This document shows, in pieces, positions 36,378 to 44,569 of a DNA stretch of 64,000 bases; position 1 is the stretch's first letter; each line of letters begins with the position of its first letter. Origin of the DNA: Chitinophagales bacterium (GTDB taxonomy: Bacteria > Bacteroidota > Bacteroidia > Chitinophagales > UBA2359); contig JAWKLZ010000001.1 of NCBI GenBank assembly GCA_041392475.1, forward strand, positions 1,550,001-1,614,000, given 5' to 3'. The position numbers and the translations under genes are program-made. The notes below the pieces were generated by a model. That model searched no databases and was not told the origin of the DNA. It saw only the letters and a program-made list of their open reading frames with translations.

Positions 36378-37376
36378 TTACACTTTTGATTGATCGCCAT
36401 AATTTTTTCGAATCATCTCGTTGGTTTCTTCCAAAGATTTGAAGACTTCAAAAGTAGTACCCTGTGTGCGTTGTGCGCCCAGTGCATTGGCGTATTGTGC
36501 CGCTTTGATGTAATCGGTTTTGTCCTCCAAAAGCCCAAAAGCCAGCCCTCCTGCAAACGAATCACCACAACCTGTCGTATCTATCACCTCACTCACCCTA
36601 ACAGATGGAACGAAATCTTGCTGCATCTGACCATTTTTCATAGTGTAAATAGCACAACCTCTCGAATCTAAAGTGATGTAAACCGCTTTCACTCCCTTTG
36701 ACAAAACATGTTCTGCAAAATCCGCCCTTTGTTTTTCGCTGAGTTCTATATAATCATCTTCCAAATCCTTAGGTTGAATTTCTTTTGGAAACCAGCAACA
36801 GCCAGCTTCTTCAATATTCATTTTCAATACATCAATATAAGGCAGCCACAAATCACGGTCAATCCAAAACCTTCGGTAACGATCACCTTTTGTAGTCGCT
36901 GTTGAAGTAGGGCCATGTGCATCAAAAATAATCAAGCCTTTGCTATTCGCTTTCAAATATTTGAGTGTTTCCAATGGCACTTCAAAGTCAGTAATAGGCA
37001 CGAAAACAAATACATCTGCATCCAAAGCTACTGCCATATCTTCTGCTATGATAGGATGCATATAAGCTATTTGTTTTTCCAAGCGATTATTTTGATCCAC
37101 AAAACGCAATTTTATGACTGTTCCTTGATCATGTACTGACGATACACCTTCCTCCACAATATTTTTATACGCAGAAAAAATAGTATGTATTGGCAATTCA
37201 TGTGATTGGCTGATATGAGCTATTGGATAGACATATCCACTGTCTTTCAAAAGCTTAGAAAGTGCTATGGTAGGATGTGTGATGCAGCCATATTTTTCAA
37301 CGACCAAACCTTTGTGCGTAGTGATATGGTCTTTGGGGATTGGTCCGACCACTGCTATTTTGTGTTTTTTGTTCAT
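36378..37376 (-). CDS. PfkB-family sugar/nucleoside kinase
   Basis: 332 residues from the ATG at 37376. The frame is open to 37535, but that extension would run across the divergent promoter and into the neighbouring gene. The C-terminal PfkB signature is DTTGCGDSFAGG (266-277) with catalytic base Asp272. KMNIEEAG (185-192) corresponds to the usual substrate/ATP-contact region. GPIPKDHI near the start replaces the common GxxxxD opening. Ribokinase-like kinases of this kind phosphorylate sugars, nucleosides or similar alcohols; the substrate is not clear, and Cys in GCGD (instead of Ala) is a minor variant. It is divergent from a beta-phosphoglucomutase gene, with promoters 43 nt apart, so both may respond together to sugar supply. 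Confidence 0.85.
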   Translation of the reverse strand: MNKKHKIAVVGPIPKDHITTHKGLVVEKYGCITHPTIALSKLLKDSGYVYPIAHISQSHELPIHTIFSAYKNIVEEGVSSVHDQGTVIKLRFVDQNNRLEKQIAYMHPIIAEDMAVALDADVFVFVPITDFEVPLETLKYLKANSKGLIIFDAHGPTSTATTKGDRYRRFWIDRDLWLPYIDVLKMNIEEAGCCWFPKEIQPKDLEDDYIELSEKQRADFAEHVLSKGVKAVYITLDSRGCAIYTMKNGQMQQDFVPSVRVSEVIDTTGCGDSFAGGLAFGLLEDKTDYIKAAQYANALGAQRTQGTTFEVFKSLEETNEMIRKNYGDQSKV

Positions 37377-37392
37377 TGTTGCAGTTTTAGTG

Positions 37393-37411
37393 TATATTTG
37401 GCGCAAAAATA
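37393..37411. promoter_or_regulatory. Back-to-back divergent promoters (pfkB-like gene / pgmB)
   Basis: TATATTTG on the plus strand (37393-37400) serves pgmB at 37419. TATTTTTG on the minus strand (37411-37404) serves the kinase gene at 37376. Both match TAnnTTTG. The two elements face away from each other within 19 bp, so polymerase binding at one would affect the other. Confidence 0.6.
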
Positions 37412-37418
37412 GATAAAA

Positions 37419-38096
37419 ATGATTGAAGGATGTATTTTTGACTTGGATGGAGTGATTGTAGATACGGCAAAATATCATTTTCAGGCATGGCGACGATTGG
37501 CCAATGAGAAATTTGGTTTTGATTTTGATGCACAAAAGAATGAAGAATTGAAGGGGGTCAGCCGTTTGGGTTCACTGGATTTGATTATTGGCTGGGGAAA
37601 TGAGGAACACGGTTTGAATTTGAATTTCACCGAAAAGGAAAAAATGGAATTGGCAACCATCAAAAATGAATGGTACAAGGCTTTGATTATAACCATGACT
37701 GCCGATGAAATTTTGCCAGGTGTGATGGATTTTATTCATGAACTACAAGGATACAACATCAAGTTGGGTATTGGTTCGGCGAGTAAAAATACCCCTACTG
37801 TGTTGGAAGTCATTGGCATTGCTCACTATTTTGAAAGCATTGTTGATGGGCAGAAATGTACCATTTCTAAACCAGAACCCGATGTTTTTTTGATGGGAGC
37901 AAGTGAGTTGGGTATTGATCCACACAATAGCATTGTATTTGAAGATGCTGCTTCGGGTGTAGAGGCGGCTTTGAGAGGTGGTTTCCATGCGGTGGGTGTT
38001 GGCTCACCTAGCCATTTAGGACACGCAGATTGTGTGATTGAAGGTTTTGAAGGATTGAATTTTGAAGGGCTGAAACAGAAATTGGGAATTGAGTAA
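37419..38096 (+). CDS. pgmB: Beta-phosphoglucomutase (HAD family)
   Basis: 225 residues. Interconverts beta-glucose 1-phosphate and glucose 6-phosphate through a phospho-aspartate. The active site follows the well-studied Lactococcus enzyme: Asp8 nucleophile and Asp10 acid/base in FDLDGVIVDT, His20 and Trp24, Arg49 and Ser52 (GVSRLGS), Ser120-Ala121 (GSASKN), Lys151 (KPEPDVF), and Glu175/Asp176 (FEDAASG). The cap domain lies at about residues 16-90. Cytoplasmic. Genes for a maltose or trehalose phosphorylase, the usual source of beta-glucose 1-phosphate, are not beside it; instead a divergent PfkB kinase gene is. A promoter element lies 18 nt upstream. Confidence 0.94.
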   Translation: MIEGCIFDLDGVIVDTAKYHFQAWRRLANEKFGFDFDAQKNEELKGVSRLGSLDLIIGWGNEEHGLNLNFTEKEKMELATIKNEWYKALIITMTADEILPGVMDFIHELQGYNIKLGIGSASKNTPTVLEVIGIAHYFESIVDGQKCTISKPEPDVFLMGASELGIDPHNSIVFEDAASGVEAALRGGFHAVGVGSPSHLGHADCVIEGFEGLNFEGLKQKLGIE

Positions 38097-38131
38097 TCTT
38101 ACTTTTTTATTACTTGAATCTCATTAAAAAA

Positions 38132-38156
38132 AGCCCGCAATTATTCATCACGGGCT
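38132..38156 (-). terminator. Terminator of the TPR lipoprotein gene
   Basis: AGCCCG pairs with CGGGCT around a 13-nt loop; on the minus strand a T-run follows (complement of AAAAAAA at 38125-38132). It lies 43 nt past the stop of the TPR gene and between convergent genes. Confidence 0.6.
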
Positions 38157-38198
38157 GTGCCTTAAAACCAAAAATAAAATCTATTAAAAACCTCTTTT

Positions 38199-39569
38199 CT
38201 ATAAAATAGCTTTTGCTTCTTTTGTCAAGTCGTTGCTCATTTTAGGATTCAAGGCCATGGATTCTTTGATAAAGGTGATACCATCCGTTTTTGCTCCCAT
38301 TTTGTATTTCACCAAACCTGCCAAACAGAGTAGTTCTGGATCTTTGTAGTTCGTTTGAAGTGCTTTTTCGATGTGTTTTGCAGCCGTTTCATAATTCCCT
38401 TGTTTGTAGTAAATTTTTGCCATTGCTTGATTGACAGTAATGTTGTTAGGACGCTTGTTGTATGCTCGTTCTGCATAGGTCAAAGCTTTTTCGGGATTGT
38501 TGTCAAGAGTCAAATAAATGTTAGCCAATTCCATATCCATGTTGTGACCACTTTCTTGGTCTTCTTGCAACATTTGAATCAACTCAGAATTGAGTTTGTT
38601 TACCTCCTCAGTATTTCCTTCTATTTGGTTTACTTCAGCTAAGGTTTGATAAAATGAAAACTCAGGCATCACTTCTGTTGCTTCGTTTAGCATTTTTTTA
38701 GCTTCTTCATAGTTGCCTTTTGCGATTTCGATTTTAGCCAATCCTGCGGTAGCAAAAGCATAATTTGGGCGTTCTGCTAAGGCTGTTTTGTATTGAATTG
38801 CAGCATTTTCCAAGTCGCCATAGTTTCGGTATAGATTGCCTAAAGTGATGCGTGACCATGCGGTAGCTTCGTCGCCAGGAAGTCCAGCTGAAACGGCTAA
38901 TTTCATGGCTTCAATCGCTCCTTTGTAGTCGCCGTGCAATTCTCGAAGGTAAGATACTCTGGAATAAGAGCGTAAATCAGGGCGAATGCTCACCATTTTA
39001 TCAGCCATTTTCACTCCTTCTGCATAATTTCCCAATTCTACATTTGCATCACACAATGCGCCATATACTTGTGCATCGTGGTCTTCAAGAGCCAATGCTT
39101 CTTTGCTGACATCCAATGCTTTTTGAAATTCATGTTGCGATAAATATACGGATGCTTCACTGACCAATGCCTGAAAGTGCATTTGCTTGTTTGCAGGTTT
39201 TTGAGCAATTACGTAGTCCAAAATTTTTAGTGCAGCAGGATAGTAATAAGGGTGTTCTCCAGTAATGCGGGCTTCTTGCATGTATAAAAGTGCCAAATAG
39301 ATAGAAGATTTGTGGTCAGCAGGATTCTTTTTCATTTTTGCCTGCAATTCCTTGGCGGTTTTCTGTACGTAGTCCCATTCGCTAAGTTTGGCTATTGCTC
39401 CTTCTCTTTCTAATAGTTGAGGAATTTCAAAATCCGAAATAGCAGAGGTTGTTTCGTTTATAGTGCTAGCACTTGCAGTAGTAGTGCTGCTTCCTTGCTG
39501 ACAACTGGTGAAAGAAATGCTGAATAAAACAAGGATGGTTAATAGATATTGTTTGATGATGATTTGCAT
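38199..39569 (-). CDS. TPR-repeat lipoprotein of the DUF4331 cluster
   Basis: 456 residues. Signal peptide with lipobox FTS-C23, then a Ser/Thr-rich linker (SSTTTASASTINETTSA). From about residue 70 to the end it consists of TPR units (for example AWSRITLGNLYRNYGDLENA, AFATAGLAKIEIAKGNYEEA, NQAMAKIYYKQGNYETA). It is a lipid-anchored scaffold facing the periplasm or cell surface. It is the last gene downstream of the DUF4331 genes, 238 nt after the nearest one and on the same strand, so it may be read from the same ECF-type promoter or from one of its own; none was found. TPR proteins next to DUF4331 genes are plausible partners, but the partnership here is inferred from position. Confidence 0.85.
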   Translation of the reverse strand: MQIIIKQYLLTILVLFSISFTSCQQGSSTTTASASTINETTSAISDFEIPQLLEREGAIAKLSEWDYVQKTAKELQAKMKKNPADHKSSIYLALLYMQEARITGEHPYYYPAALKILDYVIAQKPANKQMHFQALVSEASVYLSQHEFQKALDVSKEALALEDHDAQVYGALCDANVELGNYAEGVKMADKMVSIRPDLRSYSRVSYLRELHGDYKGAIEAMKLAVSAGLPGDEATAWSRITLGNLYRNYGDLENAAIQYKTALAERPNYAFATAGLAKIEIAKGNYEEAKKMLNEATEVMPEFSFYQTLAEVNQIEGNTEEVNKLNSELIQMLQEDQESGHNMDMELANIYLTLDNNPEKALTYAERAYNKRPNNITVNQAMAKIYYKQGNYETAAKHIEKALQTNYKDPELLCLAGLVKYKMGAKTDGITFIKESMALNPKMSNDLTKEAKAIL

Positions 39570-39807
39570 TGTTGTGAGAATTTTTAAAGTTAGATGATTT
39601 TATTTTGTATAGAAAAATAGAACACAGGTAAAATTTACATTAAAAAAAGTAGATTAATGAAATTGATTATGTGCGGTAATCAAAAACATCTTTTAATAGG
39701 CAACTTCTCTTTTGATGATTTATCTGTGTTCTAAAATTTAAAAGTCAGGAAACAAGTAGTTTTGAAGCCACTTGCTCCCTTTCTTTTATATAATCCTTAT
39801 CGTTCAA

Positions 39808-42357
39808 TTATTGTTTGAGGATTTTGGTGCTTGCTACCTCTTTACCGTCTGTAATCGTCACGATATACATACCGCTGTTTGCAGCCGTAAAGTTAATTTG
39901 ATGCGTATTTTCTCCTCTTGTAGCGTTTGCTTTGTCTGAATAAAGCAATTTACCAACTGCATCGTAAACATGAATGTTCACCATATTGTCGCTATTGTAA
40001 GTGTAGTCAATTGAAACCACACCACCTTGTAGGGTTCTTACACCTTCAATATTCAAATTGATGTTGCGTTCTCCTCTGTTCAAAGCAATCGTTTTGAAGG
40101 ATTCTGACTGACCATTGAAGTCTGTTTGTTTCAATCGGTAGTAAGAGGTTCCAATAGGTGCTTCTCTGTCTAAGAAGTTGTAACTATTTGAAGCGGAAGT
40201 AGTTCCAGCGCCCACTATTTTAGTGATAGCTTCAAAATCAGTTCCGTTCAATGAACGCTCCAATGTAAAGTAAGCGTTGTTGGATTCAGATGCTGTTGCC
40301 CATGTCAAGTAGTTGCCTTCTTTTTGAACTTCTCCTTCAAAAGCCAACAATTCAACTGGTAATTTGGTACAAGCGATGATATCAGAGATAAATGATTGCT
40401 CACAGCCGTTTGCATCTACTACATAGATTTCATAGTTGGTTCCGTCTGCCAATGGGCCAATCAAAAATGGTTCTTGGTTCTCAACTTGTCCGTTGAACGT
40501 ACCAGAAACTGTGTAAGGGCCTGTTCCTCCATCAATCCAAGCATCAACTGTATAGATACCATTCGGTTCATCACAAATTACTTGGTTTTGAATCATGATA
40601 GCACATACAACTTCTTCAATGATTTCTTTTCCGCTACCAGCACCTGTTCCGCTATGTGGTTCAGCAAGGTATGGGAAACTCGTTTGGAAAGGAAGGTCAT
40701 TTTCATTTACACCAGTAGAGTAAGTCAATACATTCAACAATTGCTCTGTCACTGGATTTTCTCCATCAAAATCATCGTACCACAAACCAATTGCAGCCAA
40801 TACGATGCCTGAAACAGCTTGTAATTCAATGCGTGTTACATCATCTTCCAATCGGCGACCATTCGGGAAACCATCCATGTTAGGAATGAATTCAAGATCA
40901 GCAGTTCCATTGAAGCGAGGATCAACCAAGCCCAAAACAGCTGCTTGAACCAAACCCAATGCGCTAAAGTCTGCACTATTTCTTGGAGTAGCTGGTACAG
41001 CCATGTTCAAACGAAGCATGTCACCACCATTTGGCAAGAAGTTGCCAATGAAAGGTTTACCTACTGCAAGTGGATTACCTGCTTTGCCTGTTGCCAATTG
41101 ATATGGAGGAAAATTCGGTGCTCCTGTGTGAAAGATAGGCCATAAGTCCACAGAACGTGGTGCGCCTGCTTTTGGTAATAACAATGTACCAAAGATAGCG
41201 TCATCTAAAGCTGTTCCTGCAACTGCATCTGAACCTTTCAATGGGAATAGTCCGTCTCCACCGTTGGTGAAATCTAATCCAAGACCCAATGAGTTTGTTT
41301 GGATACGCAAAGATGCAAATGCTGGTACAGCACCACCAAATTGATCATCATCCATGTACAATGCCAATTCAGGATTGTAGAAATATTCAAAGTGGTCTGG
41401 ATTTTCGTTATAAGGAGTTCGGGCATTCCACTCATCTTTTGAGCCAATAGGAATAACTGCCTCATTGGTCAATGGCATACCTAAGCGGGAAACTTGCACC
41501 CAGTCACCATCGAAGGACATGCTGCCTCCCATACCAAGTGTTCTGATTTGAGGGCGACTTGCAGAAGCCCAAACACCTATTACAAAATCACCATCTAAAA
41601 TATTAGCAGCTTCGCTCACACCTTTTCCGTCTTTCTGCAAAGTGGAAATTGGGATTTGTAGAGCGATAGCATGTGTATTCAAAAATGCAAGCCCATCAAC
41701 TGATGTACCGTCTTGACGAGGTAAATCACCTAAGTCAAATACACCACCTAAATCTACAAAGAATGGATCATCAACTGGACCGCAAAATATGGTTTCGCCT
41801 GTTGAAGCAGTAGTAATGGCTGATTGCATAAGACTTGCATAATCAGGAGCATTTAAACCAGCTCCTCCTGTGATAGAACGAGGTCCAATATTGTTTGGAG
41901 GAACAACCCCATCCATTACAATGGTTTGAAAACTCATTCCACCATCTATGCTTCTTTCGAGTGTATAGGTCGCTTTGATGTTTTGTGCGCCCAAACGTAT
42001 GTTGAAGAAAGTTGTTGGATCTTCGTTGGTTCGGGTGAAAGTAGCACGGTAAACGATGTCGTCTCCTGCTGTTGCGGTGTTGTTGTCAATGTGAATTTCG
42101 TAACGCACATTTTCTCCAAAAGTATAGTAGTTAGGTCCTCCGTGTGGCAATTCTGCGGGAATGTAGTTCGCAATAATTGTGACCATGTTTGGATTGTCTG
42201 GACTCACAAAAGCATACACATCCGTGTTGTCTGCCAAAGGGTCGTCAGAAATAAGGGGTGCTTCTCTATGACTGGAAGCAAATGCCATGAGCGGCACCAG
42301 TATTAAAAGCAACATCTGGATTGCTTTGGATGATATATTAAATTTTATTGATTTCAT
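39808..42357 (-). CDS. DUF4331 protein, long form with T9SS tail (copy 1)
   Basis: 849 residues. The signal peptide ends in AFA, just before the family hallmark SSHREAPLIS and DDPLADNTDVYAF. The DUF4331 domain covers about residues 27-590 and includes GGPNYYTFGENVRYEIHID, VIGVWASASRP and PNMDGFPNGRRLEDDVTRIE. After it come a short SprB-like module (GGTGPYTV, VVDANGCEQSF), a linker domain (LPVELLAFEG, LTWATASESNNAYFTLERS) and a type A T9SS sorting domain (VNIHVYDAVGKLLYSD, NSGMYIVTITDG). It is therefore exported and surface-attached. DUF4331 has no known biochemical role. It follows the short copy by 94 nt, in which a perfect 14-bp hairpin lies. Its 3' DUF4331 half is nearly identical to that of the short copy. 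Confidence 0.92.
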   Translation of the reverse strand: MKSIKFNISSKAIQMLLLILVPLMAFASSHREAPLISDDPLADNTDVYAFVSPDNPNMVTIIANYIPAELPHGGPNYYTFGENVRYEIHIDNNTATAGDDIVYRATFTRTNEDPTTFFNIRLGAQNIKATYTLERSIDGGMSFQTIVMDGVVPPNNIGPRSITGGAGLNAPDYASLMQSAITTASTGETIFCGPVDDPFFVDLGGVFDLGDLPRQDGTSVDGLAFLNTHAIALQIPISTLQKDGKGVSEAANILDGDFVIGVWASASRPQIRTLGMGGSMSFDGDWVQVSRLGMPLTNEAVIPIGSKDEWNARTPYNENPDHFEYFYNPELALYMDDDQFGGAVPAFASLRIQTNSLGLGLDFTNGGDGLFPLKGSDAVAGTALDDAIFGTLLLPKAGAPRSVDLWPIFHTGAPNFPPYQLATGKAGNPLAVGKPFIGNFLPNGGDMLRLNMAVPATPRNSADFSALGLVQAAVLGLVDPRFNGTADLEFIPNMDGFPNGRRLEDDVTRIELQAVSGIVLAAIGLWYDDFDGENPVTEQLLNVLTYSTGVNENDLPFQTSFPYLAEPHSGTGAGSGKEIIEEVVCAIMIQNQVICDEPNGIYTVDAWIDGGTGPYTVSGTFNGQVENQEPFLIGPLADGTNYEIYVVDANGCEQSFISDIIACTKLPVELLAFEGEVQKEGNYLTWATASESNNAYFTLERSLNGTDFEAITKIVGAGTTSASNSYNFLDREAPIGTSYYRLKQTDFNGQSESFKTIALNRGERNINLNIEGVRTLQGGVVSIDYTYNSDNMVNIHVYDAVGKLLYSDKANATRGENTHQINFTAANSGMYIVTITDGKEVASTKILKQ

Positions 42358-42410
42358 TTGTTATATTTATTGTAAGGATTGTTAAAATGTTTGATTGAAC
42401 TATGGGAATC

Positions 42411-42444
42411 AGATTTCAGAAGTTTTAACGAACTTCTGAAATCT
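42411..42444 (-). promoter_or_regulatory. Intercistronic hairpin between DUF4331 copies 2 and 1
   Basis: AGATTTCAGAAGTT pairs perfectly with AACTTCTGAAATCT (14 bp, 6-nt loop), directly after the stop of the short gene. No T-run follows on the minus strand, so it is more likely an mRNA-stability or processing element than a full terminator. It could set the ratio of short to long protein. Confidence 0.6.
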
Positions 42445-42451
42445 ACCTCTA

Positions 42452-44212
42452 TTACTGTCCAACTTCTGTTCCTCTCCAAGGCAAAGCCAAATATGGGAAA
42501 GCACTTCTAAAAGGAGCGTCGTTTTCATCTACGCCAGTAGAGTAGGTCAAAACGTCAATCAAATCTTGTGATACTGGATTTTCTCCATCAAAATCGTCGT
42601 ACCACAAACCAATTGCAGCCAATACGATACCTGAAACTGCTTGTAATTCAATACGTGTTACATCATCTTCCAATCGGCGACCATTCGGGAAACCATCCAT
42701 ATTTGGAATAGATTCGATATCTGTATTGGTATTGAAGCGAGGATCAACCAATCCTAAAACAGCTGCTTGAACCAAACCCAATGCGCTAAAGTCTGCACTA
42801 TTTCTTGGAGTAGCTGGTACGGCCATGTTCAAACGAAGCATGTCACCACCATTTGGCAAGAAATTGTTGATGAATGGTTTACCTGCTGCAAGTGGATTAC
42901 CTGCTTTGCCTGTTGCCAATTGATAAGGTGGGAAATTGGGTGCTCCTGTGTGAAAAATTGGCCATAAATCGGCAGAACGTGGTGCGCCTGCTTTTGGTAA
43001 CAACAAGGTTCCGAAAACTGCATCATCCAAAGCTGTTCCTGCAACTGCATCTGAACCCTTCAATGGGAATAATCCGTCTCCACCGTTGGTGAAATCTAAT
43101 CCAAGACCCAATGAGTTTGTTTGGATACGTAAAGGGGCAAATGCTGGTACAGCACCACCAAATTGATCATCATCCATGTACAATGCCAATTCTGGATTGT
43201 AGAAATATTCGAAGTGGTCTGGATTTTCGTTGTAAGGAGTTCTTGAATTCCACTCGTCTTTTGAGCCAATAGGAATAACTGCTTCATTGGTCAATGGCAT
43301 TCCCAAGCGAGATACTTGTACCCACATACCACTGTCGGTAGGTTTTGTACCATCTGTGTTGAGTGTACGCATTGAAGGGCGACTTGCAGAAGCCCATACG
43401 CCGATGACGTAGTTTCCATCTAATATATTGTCTGCCATATTTACGCCCATTCCGTCTTTTTGAAGGGTGCTGATAGGGATTTGAAGGGCAATTGTATGGC
43501 AGTTTACACCACCTAAACCATCACGAGGGTTTTCGCCTCCTTGACGTGGCAAGTTTCCTAAGTCAAATACAGCTCCTAAATCTACATAAAATGGATCATC
43601 TACTGGACCACAAAAAACTCTTTCACCAGTAGAGGCAGTAGTGATAGCACTATTGGAAAGAGAAGCATAACTTGTAGCACCTAAACCAACGCCACTTTCG
43701 ATAGAACGAGGGCCGATATTTGTAGGAGGTACGATACCATTTTCTACAATGATTTGGAAGGTTTCACCGCCATCTACACTTCTTTCGAGTGTGTAGGTAG
43801 CTTTTCTGTTTTGTGCGCCCAATCGGATATTGAAGAAGGTGGTTGGGTCTTCGTTTGTGTGGGTAAATGTGGCTCGGTAAATAATTTCGTCGCCCACTAC
43901 TCCTGCATCATTGTCAATATGAATTTCATATCGAATGTTTTCGCCAAAAGTGTAATAGTTTGGACCGCCTTGTGGCAATTCAGCAGGAATGAAATTCGCA
44001 ATGATAGTTACCATATTCGGATTGTCTGGGCTTCTAAAAGCGTATAAATCCGTGTTGTCTGCCAGTGGGTCATTGGCAATCAATGGAGCTTCTCTATGGC
44101 TGGAAGCTTCAACGGGAGTAGAAAATATTCCGAATGTCATGAGTAGGCAAAGGAACATTAACCATAGACTTTGGGTACTCCCCATAAAATGAGGTGACTT
44201 TGTTGAATACAT
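42452..44212 (-). CDS. DUF4331 protein, short form without T9SS tail (copy 2)
   Basis: 586 residues. N-terminal signal peptide (LWLMFLCLLMTFGIFSTPVE, then ASSHREAPLIANDPLADNTD). The entire mature protein is a DUF4331 domain and ends at FPYLALPWRGTEVGQ, without SprB module or sorting tail. It is thus exported by Sec but not evidently by T9SS; a periplasmic location is likely. It is first in an operon with the long copy 1. An ECF-type promoter lies at 44441-44468, giving a leader of over 200 nt. The bases just before the ATG (TTAGAATTAA read on the plus strand after CAT) are shared with the other short copy, showing that the leader was duplicated too. Confidence 0.92.
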   Translation of the reverse strand: MYSTKSPHFMGSTQSLWLMFLCLLMTFGIFSTPVEASSHREAPLIANDPLADNTDLYAFRSPDNPNMVTIIANFIPAELPQGGPNYYTFGENIRYEIHIDNDAGVVGDEIIYRATFTHTNEDPTTFFNIRLGAQNRKATYTLERSVDGGETFQIIVENGIVPPTNIGPRSIESGVGLGATSYASLSNSAITTASTGERVFCGPVDDPFYVDLGAVFDLGNLPRQGGENPRDGLGGVNCHTIALQIPISTLQKDGMGVNMADNILDGNYVIGVWASASRPSMRTLNTDGTKPTDSGMWVQVSRLGMPLTNEAVIPIGSKDEWNSRTPYNENPDHFEYFYNPELALYMDDDQFGGAVPAFAPLRIQTNSLGLGLDFTNGGDGLFPLKGSDAVAGTALDDAVFGTLLLPKAGAPRSADLWPIFHTGAPNFPPYQLATGKAGNPLAAGKPFINNFLPNGGDMLRLNMAVPATPRNSADFSALGLVQAAVLGLVDPRFNTNTDIESIPNMDGFPNGRRLEDDVTRIELQAVSGIVLAAIGLWYDDFDGENPVSQDLIDVLTYSTGVDENDAPFRSAFPYLALPWRGTEVGQ

Positions 44213-44440
44213 AGTTAAAGTATTTAGAATTAAGAAATGAGATTAATAATGAAAAGAAATAAAAACTTTAGGATGATTACCAAGCTATTAATACAAACAT
44301 ATGCTGTAATTCTTCAAAAAAATTAATTGTTATGTGTTTTTTTGAAGGAAATGAATAGGTACACATTTATGATTTCGATTTCCTTTTATTTTTTTCAATT
44401 AATAGATGAACACTAATTGTATTGTCGGTGCTCGGTTTAA

Positions 44441-44468
44441 CTTACGAGAGAAAAGAATGTTTGGATTA
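44441..44468 (-). promoter_or_regulatory. ECF-type promoter of DUF4331 operon 1
   Basis: On the minus strand: TAATCC (44468-44463), 16 nt, CGTAAG (44446-44441). The extended pattern TAATCCAA...TCGTAAGTT is shared with 48965-48992 and closely with 49262-49289 and 51602-51629. It resembles the TGATCC/CGTA promoters known for ECF sigma factors of the RpoE-ChrR type. Confidence 0.72.
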
Positions 44469-44493
44469 CGGAGATTCAAAAAAAAAATAAAAA

Positions 44494-44530
44494 AAGATGC
44501 CATCTTCTTAATTAAAAAAAGATAGCATCT
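44494..44530 (-). terminator. Terminator of DUF4331 operon 2
   Basis: AGATGC-C-ATCTT pairs with AAGAT-A-GCATCT (one mismatch). On the minus strand a long T-rich run follows (complement of the A-run at 44478-44495). It ends the long copy 3 gene and separates the two DUF4331 operons. Confidence 0.78.
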
Positions 44531-44569
44531 AACAATTTTAAAAACTTTTATTAAACAATACTAAATCAT

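Larger units (their letters stand above)
44213..44569. other. Intergenic region between the two DUF4331 operons
   Basis: 357 bp: terminator of the upstream operon (44494-44530), ECF-type promoter (44441-44468) and an AT-rich leader of about 220 nt before the short DUF4331 gene. No open frame of interest. Confidence 0.6.

Noticed and set aside
37377..37535. N-terminal extension of the PfkB kinase (53 residues)
   Set aside because: It would include the divergent promoters and overlap pgmB; the family sequence begins at MNKKHKIAVVGPI.
39781..39807. TAATCC near 39792 as a fifth ECF promoter for the TPR gene
   Set aside because: No CGTA lies 16 nt downstream, and the site is on the plus strand, pointing away from the TPR gene.
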